NCBI GenBank assembly: GCA_039933635.1
Contig: JBDTNQ010000022.1
Coordinates: 1-44,090, forward strand
Source: JBDTNQ01 sp039933635
Lineage (GTDB): Bacteria; Acidobacteriota; Vicinamibacteria; Vicinamibacterales; SCN-69-37
DNA length: 44,090 nucleotides
Direction: 5' to 3'
How positions within the stretch are numbered: position 1 is the first letter of the stretch; each line of letters opens with the position of its first letter. Below are positions 16,078-23,744 of this stretch, piece after piece. Below the pieces are notes generated by a model. The model worked only from the letters and a program-made list of their open reading frames with translations, ran no database searches and was not told the DNA's origin. The position numbers and the translations under genes were made by a program.

Positions 16078-17057
16078 TTTGTGTCGACTGGCGGATGTGC
16101 GCGCCCCATGAGGTGGCGCCGCTGCTTGCTGCCGAAACGCAGGCGTGGCGACGCGATCTCCACTGGGACGTCACCGAAGCCTGGCGCGTCGTCGAGCCCG
16201 CCCGTCGGGCCGGCCAGCTGCCGGGGTTCGTCGCGCGCGACGAACGCGGTCCGCGTGGCTGGACCGCCTTTCTCCTGCACGGCGCCTCGCTCCAGGTACT
16301 GGCGTTCGCTGCGTCCGATGCCCTCGCGTCCGAGGCGCTCGTGGACGCGATTCTGACGTCCCCTGAAGCCGCGCAAGCCGAATCAGTGATCTTCTGCGTT
16401 CGCGCCGGCGCGTCGCCCCTCAGTCAGACACTGGCCACGCGCGGATTCCAGCTCGATCCCTATCGCTACTTGAGTCTGGATTTGACCGCCCTCAGCCACA
16501 ACCCTCTCCCAACGACAGACAGCGTCCGTGACGCGTCAAAGGGCGTTCGCGCGTGGGCCGACGATCGCGATGCGTTTGCGGACCTGTGCGCGCGCGCGTA
16601 TGCCGGATCGACGGAGGTTCGCGCGTTTGCGCCGTCGGGATCGCCGGATGAGTGGCACGACTACGTGGAGAGCCTCCTCGGCGGTCCCGGTTGCGGCTGG
16701 TTCCGGCCAGAGTTCAGCTTCGTGCTGCCCGGCGCTCGAGGTCGTGCCTTGGCTGGCGCCGTCTTCGTGACCGATCTCGGACTGTCCACCGCCCACGTCG
16801 CCCAGGTCGTCGTCGATCCCGCTTTGCGTGGACGGGGCGTGGCGCAGCGGCTCATGCATGCCGCTGCGTGCGCGGCCGCAACCTCGAGGTTCCTGCGCAT
16901 GACCCTGCTCGTGTCGGCGGTGAACCGACCCGCGGCGGCCGTGTACGCACGAATGGGATTCCGGGATCGCGCGGAGTTTGTCGTGGCGACGCGATCTCAG
17001 CCGAGCCTGTCGACGAGGGATGCGCTGGCCACGGGCGGCGAGAGCACGCGCCTGTAA
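16074..17057 (+). CDS. GNAT-family N-acetyltransferase in the flagellar late operon
   Basis: This 327-residue protein has a C-terminal GNAT fold: VAQVVVDPALRGRGVAQRLM (acetyl-CoA motif A, R-G-R-G-V-A) at about residues 240-260, then VNRPAAAVYARMGFR. The N-terminal half looks like a second, degenerate GNAT-like module. It is coupled to csrA by ATGA and so belongs to the late flagellar operon. The substrate is unknown; candidates are flagellin or another flagellar protein, or the amino-sugar of the nonulosonate pathway, whose expected acetyltransferase (PseH) is not otherwise seen here. It is larger than a typical PseH. The last 61 bases overlap the fliT-like gene on the other strand. Confidence 0.75.
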   Translation: MICVDWRMCAPHEVAPLLAAETQAWRRDLHWDVTEAWRVVEPARRAGQLPGFVARDERGPRGWTAFLLHGASLQVLAFAASDALASEALVDAILTSPEAAQAESVIFCVRAGASPLSQTLATRGFQLDPYRYLSLDLTALSHNPLPTTDSVRDASKGVRAWADDRDAFADLCARAYAGSTEVRAFAPSGSPDEWHDYVESLLGGPGCGWFRPEFSFVLPGARGRALAGAVFVTDLGLSTAHVAQVVVDPALRGRGVAQRLMHAAACAAATSRFLRMTLLVSAVNRPAAAVYARMGFRDRAEFVVATRSQPSLSTRDALATGGESTRL

Positions 17058-17470
17058 GCGGCGAGCGTCGTTTCGCCCTTTTCGAGGCTCACCACGGCAC
17101 TCCGGCGCGCCAGTTCGGCATCCGCCAGCGCGGACATCGATTCCTGATCGGTCGAGAGAATCGCGTTCACCAGCCGGAGGGCTTCGAGATGCCGATGCGC
17201 GACGGCCTCGTAGCCCGGGACGGTGCGTGCCTGTTCGCGATGGGAGGTCAGCGCCTGCCGCACCTCACGCAGGTTGTCCTCGAGCGACACAAGGCTCCGC
17301 ATGATGTCGTCGCGGTTGTCCGCCACCTGACGGAACGCGACGAAGTCCGACTCCTGGCTCACCTCGTGCTGATGCCGCGCGATGCCGGCCAGCTGCTGGA
17401 GCAGGCTGACCTCCGCTTCGATGCCGGCACGATACTGCTCGAGGAGCTCGATGAGCTCGTCCCGTGTCAC
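16997..17470 (-). CDS. fliT: FliT/FlgN-like helical export chaperone downstream of fliS
   Basis: This 157-residue, highly charged, all-helical product follows fliS in the order fliD-fliS-fliT, which suggests the FliD chaperone FliT. Heptad-like segments such as LIELLEQYRAGIEAEVSLLQ and LEDNLREVRQALTSHREQA support a helical hairpin; a FlgN-type chaperone is the alternative. GTG 17470 overlaps the fliS TGA as GTGA and is preferred to the upstream frame to 17608. The 3' end runs 61 bases into the convergent acetyltransferase gene, so the two genes share antisense coding sequence. Confidence 0.65.
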   Translation of the reverse strand: MTRDELIELLEQYRAGIEAEVSLLQQLAGIARHQHEVSQESDFVAFRQVADNRDDIMRSLVSLEDNLREVRQALTSHREQARTVPGYEAVAHRHLEALRLVNAILSTDQESMSALADAELARRSAVVSLEKGETTLAAYRRVLSPPVASASLVDRLG

Positions 17471-17865
17471 GCAGCGGACTCCGGCACCGGCTTCGCCGTG
17501 GCGACCTGGCGCCACGCATCGTGCAGAATCTCGAGCGTGCGGTGCACGTCGACGATGGGCTTGGGGTCCTTGCGCACGGTCGCCTCGACGAGCTGCGACG
17601 TCATCCACGCATAGAGCCGATCGAGCTGCTCCGAGATCTCGCCGCCGCCGTCCATGTCGAGCGTGCTCTGCAGCTCGCTGATGATCGCCATGGCGCGTGA
17701 CAGGTTCGCGCGCCGGGCCGGAATGTCACGGCGCGCCATGGCGTCGGAGGCCGCGGCGGTGGCGCGAATCGCTCCGTCGTAGAGCATCACCACCAGCTCG
17801 AGCGGTGTGCTCGAGCGGACCTGCGTCTGAAGATACTGTTGAGCGGCGCGACCGTTGTGCAGCAT
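17467..17865 (-). CDS. fliS: Flagellin export chaperone FliS
   Basis: FliS wraps the C-terminal D0 segment of flagellin and prevents premature polymerisation. The 132-residue product has the family signature: QQYLQTQVRSSTPLELVVML followed by YDGAIRATAAA near the N-terminus, and the conserved RRANLSRAMAIISELQSTLD. It lies 21 bases downstream of fliD and overlaps the fliT-like gene. It probably serves the flagellin encoded 1.5 kb upstream on the same strand. Confidence 0.95.
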   Translation of the reverse strand: MLHNGRAAQQYLQTQVRSSTPLELVVMLYDGAIRATAAASDAMARRDIPARRANLSRAMAIISELQSTLDMDGGGEISEQLDRLYAWMTSQLVEATVRKDPKPIVDVHRTLEILHDAWRQVATAKPVPESAA

Positions 17866-17886
17866 GGGCGTAGGGGAGACGAAGCG

Positions 17887-19209
17887 TTAGAACGATCCCA
17901 ATCCCGAGCCGATGCTCGAGAGGGACGACGACTGGCTCTTGAGTTGCGACATCGCAGCGTCGGCTGCCGTGAATTCCTGCTGCATGGCCAGGCGCTGCTG
18001 CGCGAGCCGCGCCTGCATCTTGGAGATCTGGTCGTCCATCGACGCGACCTGCTGGTTCAGGCGATCCTTGACGCCGGGGATGACGCCCCCGGTCTGTGAG
18101 TACCCGTCGATCAGGGATTCGATGGCGGGAAATGCCCCGCCCGTGCCCGCGAAGAGGTTCCTCACGTCGTCGCCGTTGGTGTTCACGGCTTCGTCGAACT
18201 TACTCTGGTTCAGGGCGAGCGTACCCTCGCGGGTGAACTCGACGCCGACTTCCGTCAGCCGCTGGAGACTGGCGCTGCCGTACACGCCCAGCAGTTCCGT
18301 CCGGAGACTGTTGCGCAGGCCACGGAGCAGAGGATCGCGCCCGATGCTGCCCGTGTCGCCGTTGTTGGCCGCGGTGCGTTGCGTGTCGATGAACTTGACC
18401 AGGTCGTTGTAGGCGCTGATGAAGCCATTGACCTTGTCCGACAACGCGCTGCTGTCGGCGGCCACGTCGATCCCGATGGTCTTCGCCGCATCCTTCTTCG
18501 ACACGGTCAGGGTGAGCCCCGGGGCGATGTCCACGAACGTGTTCGAGCTGTTGGTCGCCGCAATGTTGTTGATCAGGATCGACGCGTCGGACGCGTTGAC
18601 GGCGTTGGCGCCGAAGGCGATTCCCGTGCCGCCCGTGAGCCCGTTGGTCACGGTAAAGGCGTTGGCGAGCCCCGTGTCGACGCTGCTCAACGCGAGTTTG
18701 TAGGCGTTCGTACCGGTCCGGATGACCGCGGCGGTGACGCCAATGCCATCGGTCTGGTTGATCGCCGTTGCGAGCTGTTGCAGCGTCACATCGCCGCTGA
18801 TGGCGACGTCGACGCCGCCAATCGTCAGCGTGCCGCCACTCGCCACGACCGTGGTCGTCGCGTCCGGAGCGGTCGTCGTGGACGCCGTCACCTGAGCGCG
18901 CGCAAGCTCGTTGACGACGACGTCGTAGTGGCCCGCGACCGCGCCTGTCCCCGTGGCCACGGTGACGGCCGTGTCGGTGGAAGTGCCTGAGACCGTGGAC
19001 ACCGACGACAGACTCGCGAGCGCATCCGCTGCGGATCGCAGGGAGGACAGGCGTGAGTTCAGCGTGTCGAATTGCGATACCTGAGTCTTGAGGGCGGTCT
19101 GGCGATCCTGAAGGTCGGTCAGCGGCTGACTGGCCGCCTGCATGAGCGAGTTCAGGACCGTGTTGAAGTCGATATTGTTGAACCCGCTGAAGGTGATGGG
19201 GGAGCTCAC
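17887..19209 (-). CDS. fliD: Flagellar filament cap protein FliD (HAP2)
   Basis: FliD caps the growing filament and folds exported flagellin into place. The 440-residue protein has the N-terminal family domain (FSGFNNIDFNTVLNSLM, then QPLTDLQDRQTALKTQVSQF, LNSRLSSLRSAADAL) and the C-terminal FliD_C region (GSASLQRLTEVGVEFTREGT, then DRLNQQVASMDDQISKMQAR). The centre is rich in Thr, Ala and Val. It begins with GTG 19209 behind AGGAG at 19218-19222. No promoter of its own was found, so it probably depends on read-through from fliC past the hairpins at 19272-19328. Confidence 0.95.
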   Translation of the reverse strand: MSSPITFSGFNNIDFNTVLNSLMQAASQPLTDLQDRQTALKTQVSQFDTLNSRLSSLRSAADALASLSSVSTVSGTSTDTAVTVATGTGAVAGHYDVVVNELARAQVTASTTTAPDATTTVVASGGTLTIGGVDVAISGDVTLQQLATAINQTDGIGVTAAVIRTGTNAYKLALSSVDTGLANAFTVTNGLTGGTGIAFGANAVNASDASILINNIAATNSSNTFVDIAPGLTLTVSKKDAAKTIGIDVAADSSALSDKVNGFISAYNDLVKFIDTQRTAANNGDTGSIGRDPLLRGLRNSLRTELLGVYGSASLQRLTEVGVEFTREGTLALNQSKFDEAVNTNGDDVRNLFAGTGGAFPAIESLIDGYSQTGGVIPGVKDRLNQQVASMDDQISKMQARLAQQRLAMQQEFTAADAAMSQLKSQSSSLSSIGSGLGSF

Positions 19210-19271
19210 AGCGTGTTCTCCTGGGCTCGGGGTTCAATCAACAACATGGTCAGACCCTGACGGGAACTTCA

Positions 19272-19328
19272 AAGTTCGGCGTTCGAACTTAACGTGCGGT
19301 CGGACGCGGGGCGACCCGCGTCCGACCG
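19272..19328 (-). terminator. Two tandem hairpins between fliC and fliD
   Basis: A perfect 14-base-pair inverted repeat (19297-19310 with 19315-19328, tetraloop at 19311-19314) lies just after the fliC stop. A second 7-base-pair repeat (19272-19278 with 19284-19290, 5-base loop) follows. Neither has a U-tract. They probably act as an attenuator or a 3' stabilising structure that lowers fliD relative to fliC. Confidence 0.75.
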
Positions 19329-19337
19329 GCCTGTCTA

Positions 19338-20138
19338 TTACCGGAGCAGCGAAAGAACCGCGCCGCTCTGCGAGTTGGCCTGCGCCAGAGCCGCAATGCC
19401 GCTCTGCGTCAGGATGCTGTAGCGCGTCAGGTTCGCGGACTCTTCCGCGATGTTCGCGTCACGAATCCGGCTTTCCGCCGACTTGTTGCTGACGATCTGC
19501 GACTGCGCCAGCGTGATGGCGAACTGCAGCCGGTTCTCGAGGGTGCCAACGGTCGCCTGCGAGGCGCCGAGGGTGGAGATGGCCGCGGTGACCGTGCTCA
19601 CCGCAGTCGCCGCGCCGCCAGCCGTGGCGACCGACAGGGCGTTGATGCCCAGCGTCGTCGTGTCGGCCGCGCCGATCGACCCGCCGATGACACCGTTCGT
19701 GCCGTTGCTGCTCACGAACACCGAGAAGCCCTGCGTCGTCGCGAGGCCGCCCACGTTGGCTTCGCGGTTGATTTCCGAAAGCACGTCCTGGAACTCGGCG
19801 TTCAGCGCGGTCCGGTTGACCGTCGCGCTGGAGGACGCCGACTGCGTCGCGAGCGTCGAGAGACGATCGAGCAGCGTGGAGATGTTGTTGAGCGCGCCAT
19901 CCTTGATCTGCAGGCTGGACAGGCCGTCACCCGCGTTGCGGATGCCCTGTTGCAACACGGCCGACTCTGAGCGGTACGTGTTCGCCACGACGAGGCCCGC
20001 CGCGTCGTCACCGGACGAGTTGATGCGGTAGCCGCTCGAGAGGCGCTGCAGCGCTTTCTGGAGCCCAATGTTGGTGGTGTTCAAATTCGCCTGGGCGTTG
20101 GTCGCCGAGACGTTGGAAACGACTGAAAACGAAGCCAT
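19338..20138 (-). CDS. fliC: Flagellin (filament subunit)
   Basis: This 266-residue short flagellin builds the filament. The N-terminal D0/D1 part shows the classical NTTNIGLQKALQRLSSGYRI, then NSSGDDAAGLVVANTYRSE; the C-terminal part ends IRDANIAEESANLTRYSILT and QANSQSGAVLSLLR. The central domain (about residues 130-195) is brief and rich in Ser, Thr, Gly and Ala, which are possible O-glycosylation sites for the nonulosonate made nearby. ATG 20138 with GGAGG at 20148-20152 is the start; the longer frame to 20183 lies in the leader. It is read from a sigma-28 promoter and is probably controlled by CsrA/FliW. Confidence 0.96.
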   Translation of the reverse strand: MASFSVVSNVSATNAQANLNTTNIGLQKALQRLSSGYRINSSGDDAAGLVVANTYRSESAVLQQGIRNAGDGLSSLQIKDGALNNISTLLDRLSTLATQSASSSATVNRTALNAEFQDVLSEINREANVGGLATTQGFSVFVSSNGTNGVIGGSIGAADTTTLGINALSVATAGGAATAVSTVTAAISTLGASQATVGTLENRLQFAITLAQSQIVSNKSAESRIRDANIAEESANLTRYSILTQSGIAALAQANSQSGAVLSLLR

Positions 20139-20210
20139 GTAAGGAGTCCTCCGTGAAACGTCTGCCGGCGTCCATGCCGACATGCTGGAGGCACCCTGCC
20201 TCCCGCTCAG
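20139..20210 (-). promoter_or_regulatory. Flagellin mRNA leader with candidate CsrA sites and hairpin
   Basis: The roughly 70-base leader holds two ANGGA motifs: ATGGA (20171-20175) and ACGGA (20150-20154), the second overlapping the Shine-Dalgarno. A perfect 7-base-pair hairpin with a 3-base loop is at 20187-20203. Paired GGA sites with one on the ribosome site is the layout of the CsrA-repressed flagellin leader in Bacillus. The role here is inferred. Confidence 0.6.
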
Positions 20211-20215
20211 AGACT

Positions 20216-20242
20216 TAATCGGGTGAGGGGGGCGTTTCTTTA
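20216..20242 (-). promoter_or_regulatory. Sigma-28 promoter of the flagellin gene
   Basis: On the minus strand TAAA (20242-20239) is followed after exactly 15 bases by CCCGATTA (20223-20216). This is close to the FliA consensus and nearly identical to the flgM promoter's GCCGATTA. Transcription would start near 20209, about 70 bases before the flagellin ATG. Confidence 0.9.
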
Positions 20243-20299
20243 AGCACGATTCTGGCGGTTGGCCCGCTTCTCGCCTTTCTCCTCCGTGAAAGGTGTGTC

Positions 20300-20902
20300 A
20301 TGGCTGTCACGCACGTTCGCTCCTCCGCCCGCACTCACGCATTTCGGCCCAAAATCAGGCCAGTTTTCGGCCTGTCGTTGCGGACGCCCCCCGCGCCGCC
20401 CGCCGTCGTCGTGACGGTCGACCGGCGAAAGGGTGTCGGCGGACCGACTGTCGAGCCCGAGGCGGCGGGTCAGCCGGCCGACGAGCCGTTGTCCACGGCG
20501 GCGTTGGTCAAAGAGGCCGTCGATACTGCCCTGGAGAGCCTCGACACCCTCGAACATCAGGCCCGCGACGTTGCGCGCCGCTTCCGGCGCGGCGCGCGTG
20601 CCGAAGCCCAGCTTGGCCTGACCCAACTGATGCAGAGCACCCAGACCCTGCTCAAGCTGGCCGCCATGGCCGCAGGGGCGAGCGGCGTGGATCTCGAGGA
20701 GCTCTGCCAGCGCGACGACCTTCACGCCGAGGCGCAGACCCAACTGGCCGTGGGCGAATTGATTCGACAGCAGCTGGCGGAGGACTGGGCCGCGCTGGCG
20801 ACGGCTCTCGATCGGCCCTTTACCGCGGCGCTGGCAGGATGGCGCCGGGTCTTCATCGCCCTCGGCGGCACGCCGACGGGCCCGTACGGACACGCCGCAT
20901 GA
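20300..20902 (+). CDS. Unknown helical protein at the head of the nonulosonate operon
   Basis: I do not recognise this protein. From about residue 65 to the end it is predicted helical and rich in Ala, Leu and Glu (ALVKEAVDTALESLDTLEHQ, then LGLTQLMQSTQTLLKLAAM). The first 50 residues are basic and Pro-rich, with no signal peptide or membrane segment. A later start at GTG 20411 is possible and would leave a long leader. It is divergent from fliC, sharing its 5' region, and coupled to the aminotransferase gene by an ATGA overlap. A role in flagellin modification or assembly is suggested by position only. Confidence 0.55.
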   Translation: MAVTHVRSSARTHAFRPKIRPVFGLSLRTPPAPPAVVVTVDRRKGVGGPTVEPEAAGQPADEPLSTAALVKEAVDTALESLDTLEHQARDVARRFRRGARAEAQLGLTQLMQSTQTLLKLAAMAAGASGVDLEELCQRDDLHAEAQTQLAVGELIRQQLAEDWAALATALDRPFTAALAGWRRVFIALGGTPTGPYGHAA

Positions 20903-22062
20903 GCACCCTGGCCACCGCACGCCGCACCGTGCCATTTTCACCGCCCGATATCGGCACGGCGGAAATCGCCGAAGTCATCGCCACGCTCGAGTCGGGGTGG
21001 CTCTCGACGGGGCCGCGCGTGCGACAGTTCGAGGACGCCTTTGCCGCGTACGTCGGCGCCACGCATGCAGTGGCGCTCAATTCCTGCACGGCCGGACTGC
21101 ACTTGTCGCTTCTCGCAGCCGGCGTGGGACCCGGCGACGAAGTCATCACCACGCCGCTGACGTTCTGCGCGACCGCGAATGTCATCGTGCACGTGGGCGC
21201 GACACCGGTCTTCGCCGACGTCGACCTCTCGACGGGAAACCTCGACCCCGCCGCCGTGGACGCGGCGATCACCGGCCGGACACGCGCGGTGATCCCGGTT
21301 CACTACGCGGGACGGCCGGTCGAGGTCCGCGCCTTCCGTCGCCTGGCCGATCAGCATGGATTCGCACTCGTCGAAGACGCGGCACATTGCATCGAGGGCG
21401 TGGCCGACGGTCAAAAAATCGGCACGACCGGCGACTTCACGTGTTTCAGCTTCTACGCCACGAAGAACCTGACGACAGGCGAGGGCGGGATGGTGACGAC
21501 GGCGTCGGAAGTGGACGCCGAACGCATTCGGGTCGCGTCGCAGCACGGCATGACGCGCCCCGCCTGGTCGCGCTACCAGGCCGTCCAGCCCAGCCGTTAC
21601 GACGTGGTGACGCCGGGCTTCAAATACAACATGACCGATCTGCAGGCCGCCATCGGTCTGCACCAGCTCGCGGCCATTGACCGGCACGCGGAGCGGCGCC
21701 GGACCATCGCCGCCCGCTACGACGATCTCTGCGATCGCTTGCCGGTCGCGCGATTTGTCGCCGTGCCGGCCGGCACCGTGCACGCGCATCACCTCTACAC
21801 GATTCTCATCGACGAGGCGTCGGGACCGTCGCGCGATGATGTCGCGCTGGCGCTGTCACGCGCTGGGGTCGCGTCGAGCGTGCATTTTCCGGCCGTTCAT
21901 CTGCATCAGTTCTATCGGGAACGATTTGGATTTCAACGCGGTCAGTTTCCGGCCGCCGAACGCATTGCCGACACGGTGCTCTCGTTGCCGTTGTCCCCGG
22001 CCCTGACCGACGCGCAGGTGGAGCAGGTCGTGACCGCGCTGGCGGAGGTCTTCGGTGTCTGA
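20899..22062 (+). CDS. pseC: PseC-like aminotransferase (DegT/DnrJ/EryC1 family)
   Basis: This PLP enzyme would transfer an amino group to C4 of a UDP-4-keto-6-deoxy sugar, the second step of pseudaminic (or legionaminic) acid synthesis. Family features include GWLSTGPRVRQFEDAFAAYV near the N-terminus, VALNSCTAGLHLSLLAAGVG, the EDAAHCIEG motif and the PLP lysine in FSFYATKNLTTGEGG (Lys189). Length is 387 residues. ATG 20899 overlaps the preceding gene as ATGA and its end overlaps the PseG-like gene by eight bases. Assignment to PseC rather than LegC is supported mainly by the neighbouring PseG-type hydrolase. Confidence 0.88.
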   Translation: MSTLATARRTVPFSPPDIGTAEIAEVIATLESGWLSTGPRVRQFEDAFAAYVGATHAVALNSCTAGLHLSLLAAGVGPGDEVITTPLTFCATANVIVHVGATPVFADVDLSTGNLDPAAVDAAITGRTRAVIPVHYAGRPVEVRAFRRLADQHGFALVEDAAHCIEGVADGQKIGTTGDFTCFSFYATKNLTTGEGGMVTTASEVDAERIRVASQHGMTRPAWSRYQAVQPSRYDVVTPGFKYNMTDLQAAIGLHQLAAIDRHAERRRTIAARYDDLCDRLPVARFVAVPAGTVHAHHLYTILIDEASGPSRDDVALALSRAGVASSVHFPAVHLHQFYRERFGFQRGQFPAAERIADTVLSLPLSPALTDAQVEQVVTALAEVFGV

Positions 22063-23056
22063 CCTCCGTCGCGCCCCGTTCGTCCTGTTCGTCGTCGCGG
22101 CCGGGCCGCGTTGCGGTTTCGGGCACCTCGTGCGCGCCGCCGTACTGGCCGACGCGCTGGGCGCGTCGCGCCAGCTCGTGCTGCGCGGACCGGAGTCGGC
22201 GCGGCACGTCGCGCTGGCTTTTGGCTGGACGGTTCACTGTGGACCGCGAGTGCTGTCCACTCTGGATCCCGATCTCCTCGTGGTCGATGATCCCACCACG
22301 CGCGAAGGCGCGCGGTGGGTCCGTCTCGCTCGTGCCGCCCGGGTCCCGATCGTCGTCGTCCGCGACGGCGGGGCGGCCGTCGCGGGCGCGAGCCTCACCG
22401 TCGACGGCAGTCTTGTGGCGCGTCCCGGCGATCGCCGGGATCGCATCGCCGGGCCGGCGTTCGCCATCCTGAAACCGCAGACGGCGGCACGTCGCGCGCG
22501 TCCGATCGCGCGCGATGGCAGCCGGGTGCTCATCGCCCTCGGCGGCGGCGCGCACGTCCGCCGCCTCGGTGTCGCGATTGCCGGCGAGATCGCTCGGCGA
22601 CGTCCCGATCTCCGCGTCGACATCGCGCGTGGGTTTGCCCTCACTGGCACCGCGCCGAAGTTGCCGGCGCGGTGCCGGTGGGTGAGCGCGCCGGACGGCC
22701 TCGGTGATCGGCTGACCTCGGCCTCCGTGGCGGTCGTCGCCGGCGGCGTCACCTTGTACGAAGCCTGCGCGCTTGCGACCCCCGTCGTGGCGGTGCCGGT
22801 CGTGCCCGCGCAGCGTCGAGCCATTGCCGCGGCGGCACAGGCCGGCGCGGCACTGGCCGTGACCGCGCGTGACGCTCGCCGCGTCGCGGGCGACGCGGCG
22901 ACGCTCGTCTCGCGCCTCCTGGACGAACCGAGCCTGGCCGCCGACGTGAGCCGGCGCGCGCGCCGGCTCGTCGACGGCCACGGCGCCTCGCGCGTTTCCG
23001 CGCGCATCCGATCGCTCCTTATACCGGAGCAGTACAGGTGGCGTCATGCTGCCTGA
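22055..23056 (+). CDS. pseG: PseG/SpsG-like UDP-sugar hydrolase
   Basis: PseG removes UDP from the diamino sugar intermediate before NeuB-type condensation. The 333-residue product has the glycosyltransferase-B-like fold of the family: the CGFGHLVRA motif with the likely catalytic His24, a central RVLIALGGGAHVRRLGVAIA, and the C-terminal VAVVAGGVTLYEACALATPV sugar-nucleotide segment. GTG 22055 overlaps the aminotransferase. A PseG-type rather than a LegG/NeuC-type hydrolase favours a pseudaminic-like product. The sequence is Arg/Ala/Val-rich and fairly divergent, so a related SpsG-type activity is possible. Confidence 0.8.
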   Translation: MSDLRRAPFVLFVVAAGPRCGFGHLVRAAVLADALGASRQLVLRGPESARHVALAFGWTVHCGPRVLSTLDPDLLVVDDPTTREGARWVRLARAARVPIVVVRDGGAAVAGASLTVDGSLVARPGDRRDRIAGPAFAILKPQTAARRARPIARDGSRVLIALGGGAHVRRLGVAIAGEIARRRPDLRVDIARGFALTGTAPKLPARCRWVSAPDGLGDRLTSASVAVVAGGVTLYEACALATPVVAVPVVPAQRRAIAAAAQAGAALAVTARDARRVAGDAATLVSRLLDEPSLAADVSRRARRLVDGHGASRVSARIRSLLIPEQYRWRHAA

Positions 23057-23744
23057 CCGGCGCGCGGTCGTGTTCGACCTCGACGACACGCTGTATCCGT
23101 ACCGGCGCTTCAGGGTCAGCGGCTTCCTTGCGGTGGCCCGGCACCTTGAAGTGACCCGAGGTCTCGATTCGCGCCTGGGATTTGCCGCGCTCGTCGGGGC
23201 GACGCACTCGAGGCGGCGCGGGCAGGAATTACAGGCGTGCATCGAGCAGCACGACCTGCCGCCGACCGATCTGCCCGAGTTGCTGGACGTCTTCCGTCAT
23301 CACGAGCCGAGCCTGCGCCTTGCGCGTTCGACGACCCGCGTGCTGGCGCGCCTTCGCATCGACGGATGGCGCGTGGGCGTCGTGACCAACGGTCAACCGA
23401 CGATCCAGGCGCGCAAGATCCAGGCGCTCGGTCTTGACGCGCATGTTGACGCCATCGTCTTCGCCATGGCATGCGGTCGTGGTGCCGGCAAGCCCGAGCC
23501 CGAGCCATTTGCCGCGATTGCCGCGCAGTTGGATGTGCCGCCTTCGCAGACCGTGTTCGTGGGCGACGACGAACGGTGCGATATCGAAGGCTCGCGGGCA
23601 GCCGGAATGATCGCGGTGCGCTGCGCGGCGTGGGTGCCGCTCACGACGTCCACGGCGGCGGACGCCGCGGTCGATCGCCTGGCCCGTGTGCCCGCCGTTG
23701 CCCACGTTCTTCTCGAGGAGGCTCTGAACCGCCATGCCGCTTGA
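23046..23744 (+). CDS. HAD-family phosphatase in the nonulosonate operon
   Basis: A 232-residue HAD hydrolase with all four motifs: DLDDTLYP (nucleophile Asp, about residue 11), VVTNGQPT, GKPEPEPF with the motif III Lys, and VFVGDDERCDIEGS with acidic motif IV. A helical cap lies between motifs I and II. It overlaps the genes on both sides, so it is a fixed member of this operon. A sugar-phosphate or nonulosonate-9-phosphate phosphatase role would fit, but the standard bacterial pseudaminate route needs no phosphatase, so the substrate is open. Confidence 0.85.
   Translation: MLPDRRAVVFDLDDTLYPYRRFRVSGFLAVARHLEVTRGLDSRLGFAALVGATHSRRRGQELQACIEQHDLPPTDLPELLDVFRHHEPSLRLARSTTRVLARLRIDGWRVGVVTNGQPTIQARKIQALGLDAHVDAIVFAMACGRGAGKPEPEPFAAIAAQLDVPPSQTVFVGDDERCDIEGSRAAGMIAVRCAAWVPLTTSTAADAAVDRLARVPAVAHVLLEEALNRHAA

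Noticed and set aside
20260..20275. TGGCCCG-N4-TCGCC as a sigma-54 promoter for the gene at 20300
   Set aside because: The -12 element has TCGC instead of TTGC and the start would leave almost no leader; too weak to claim.
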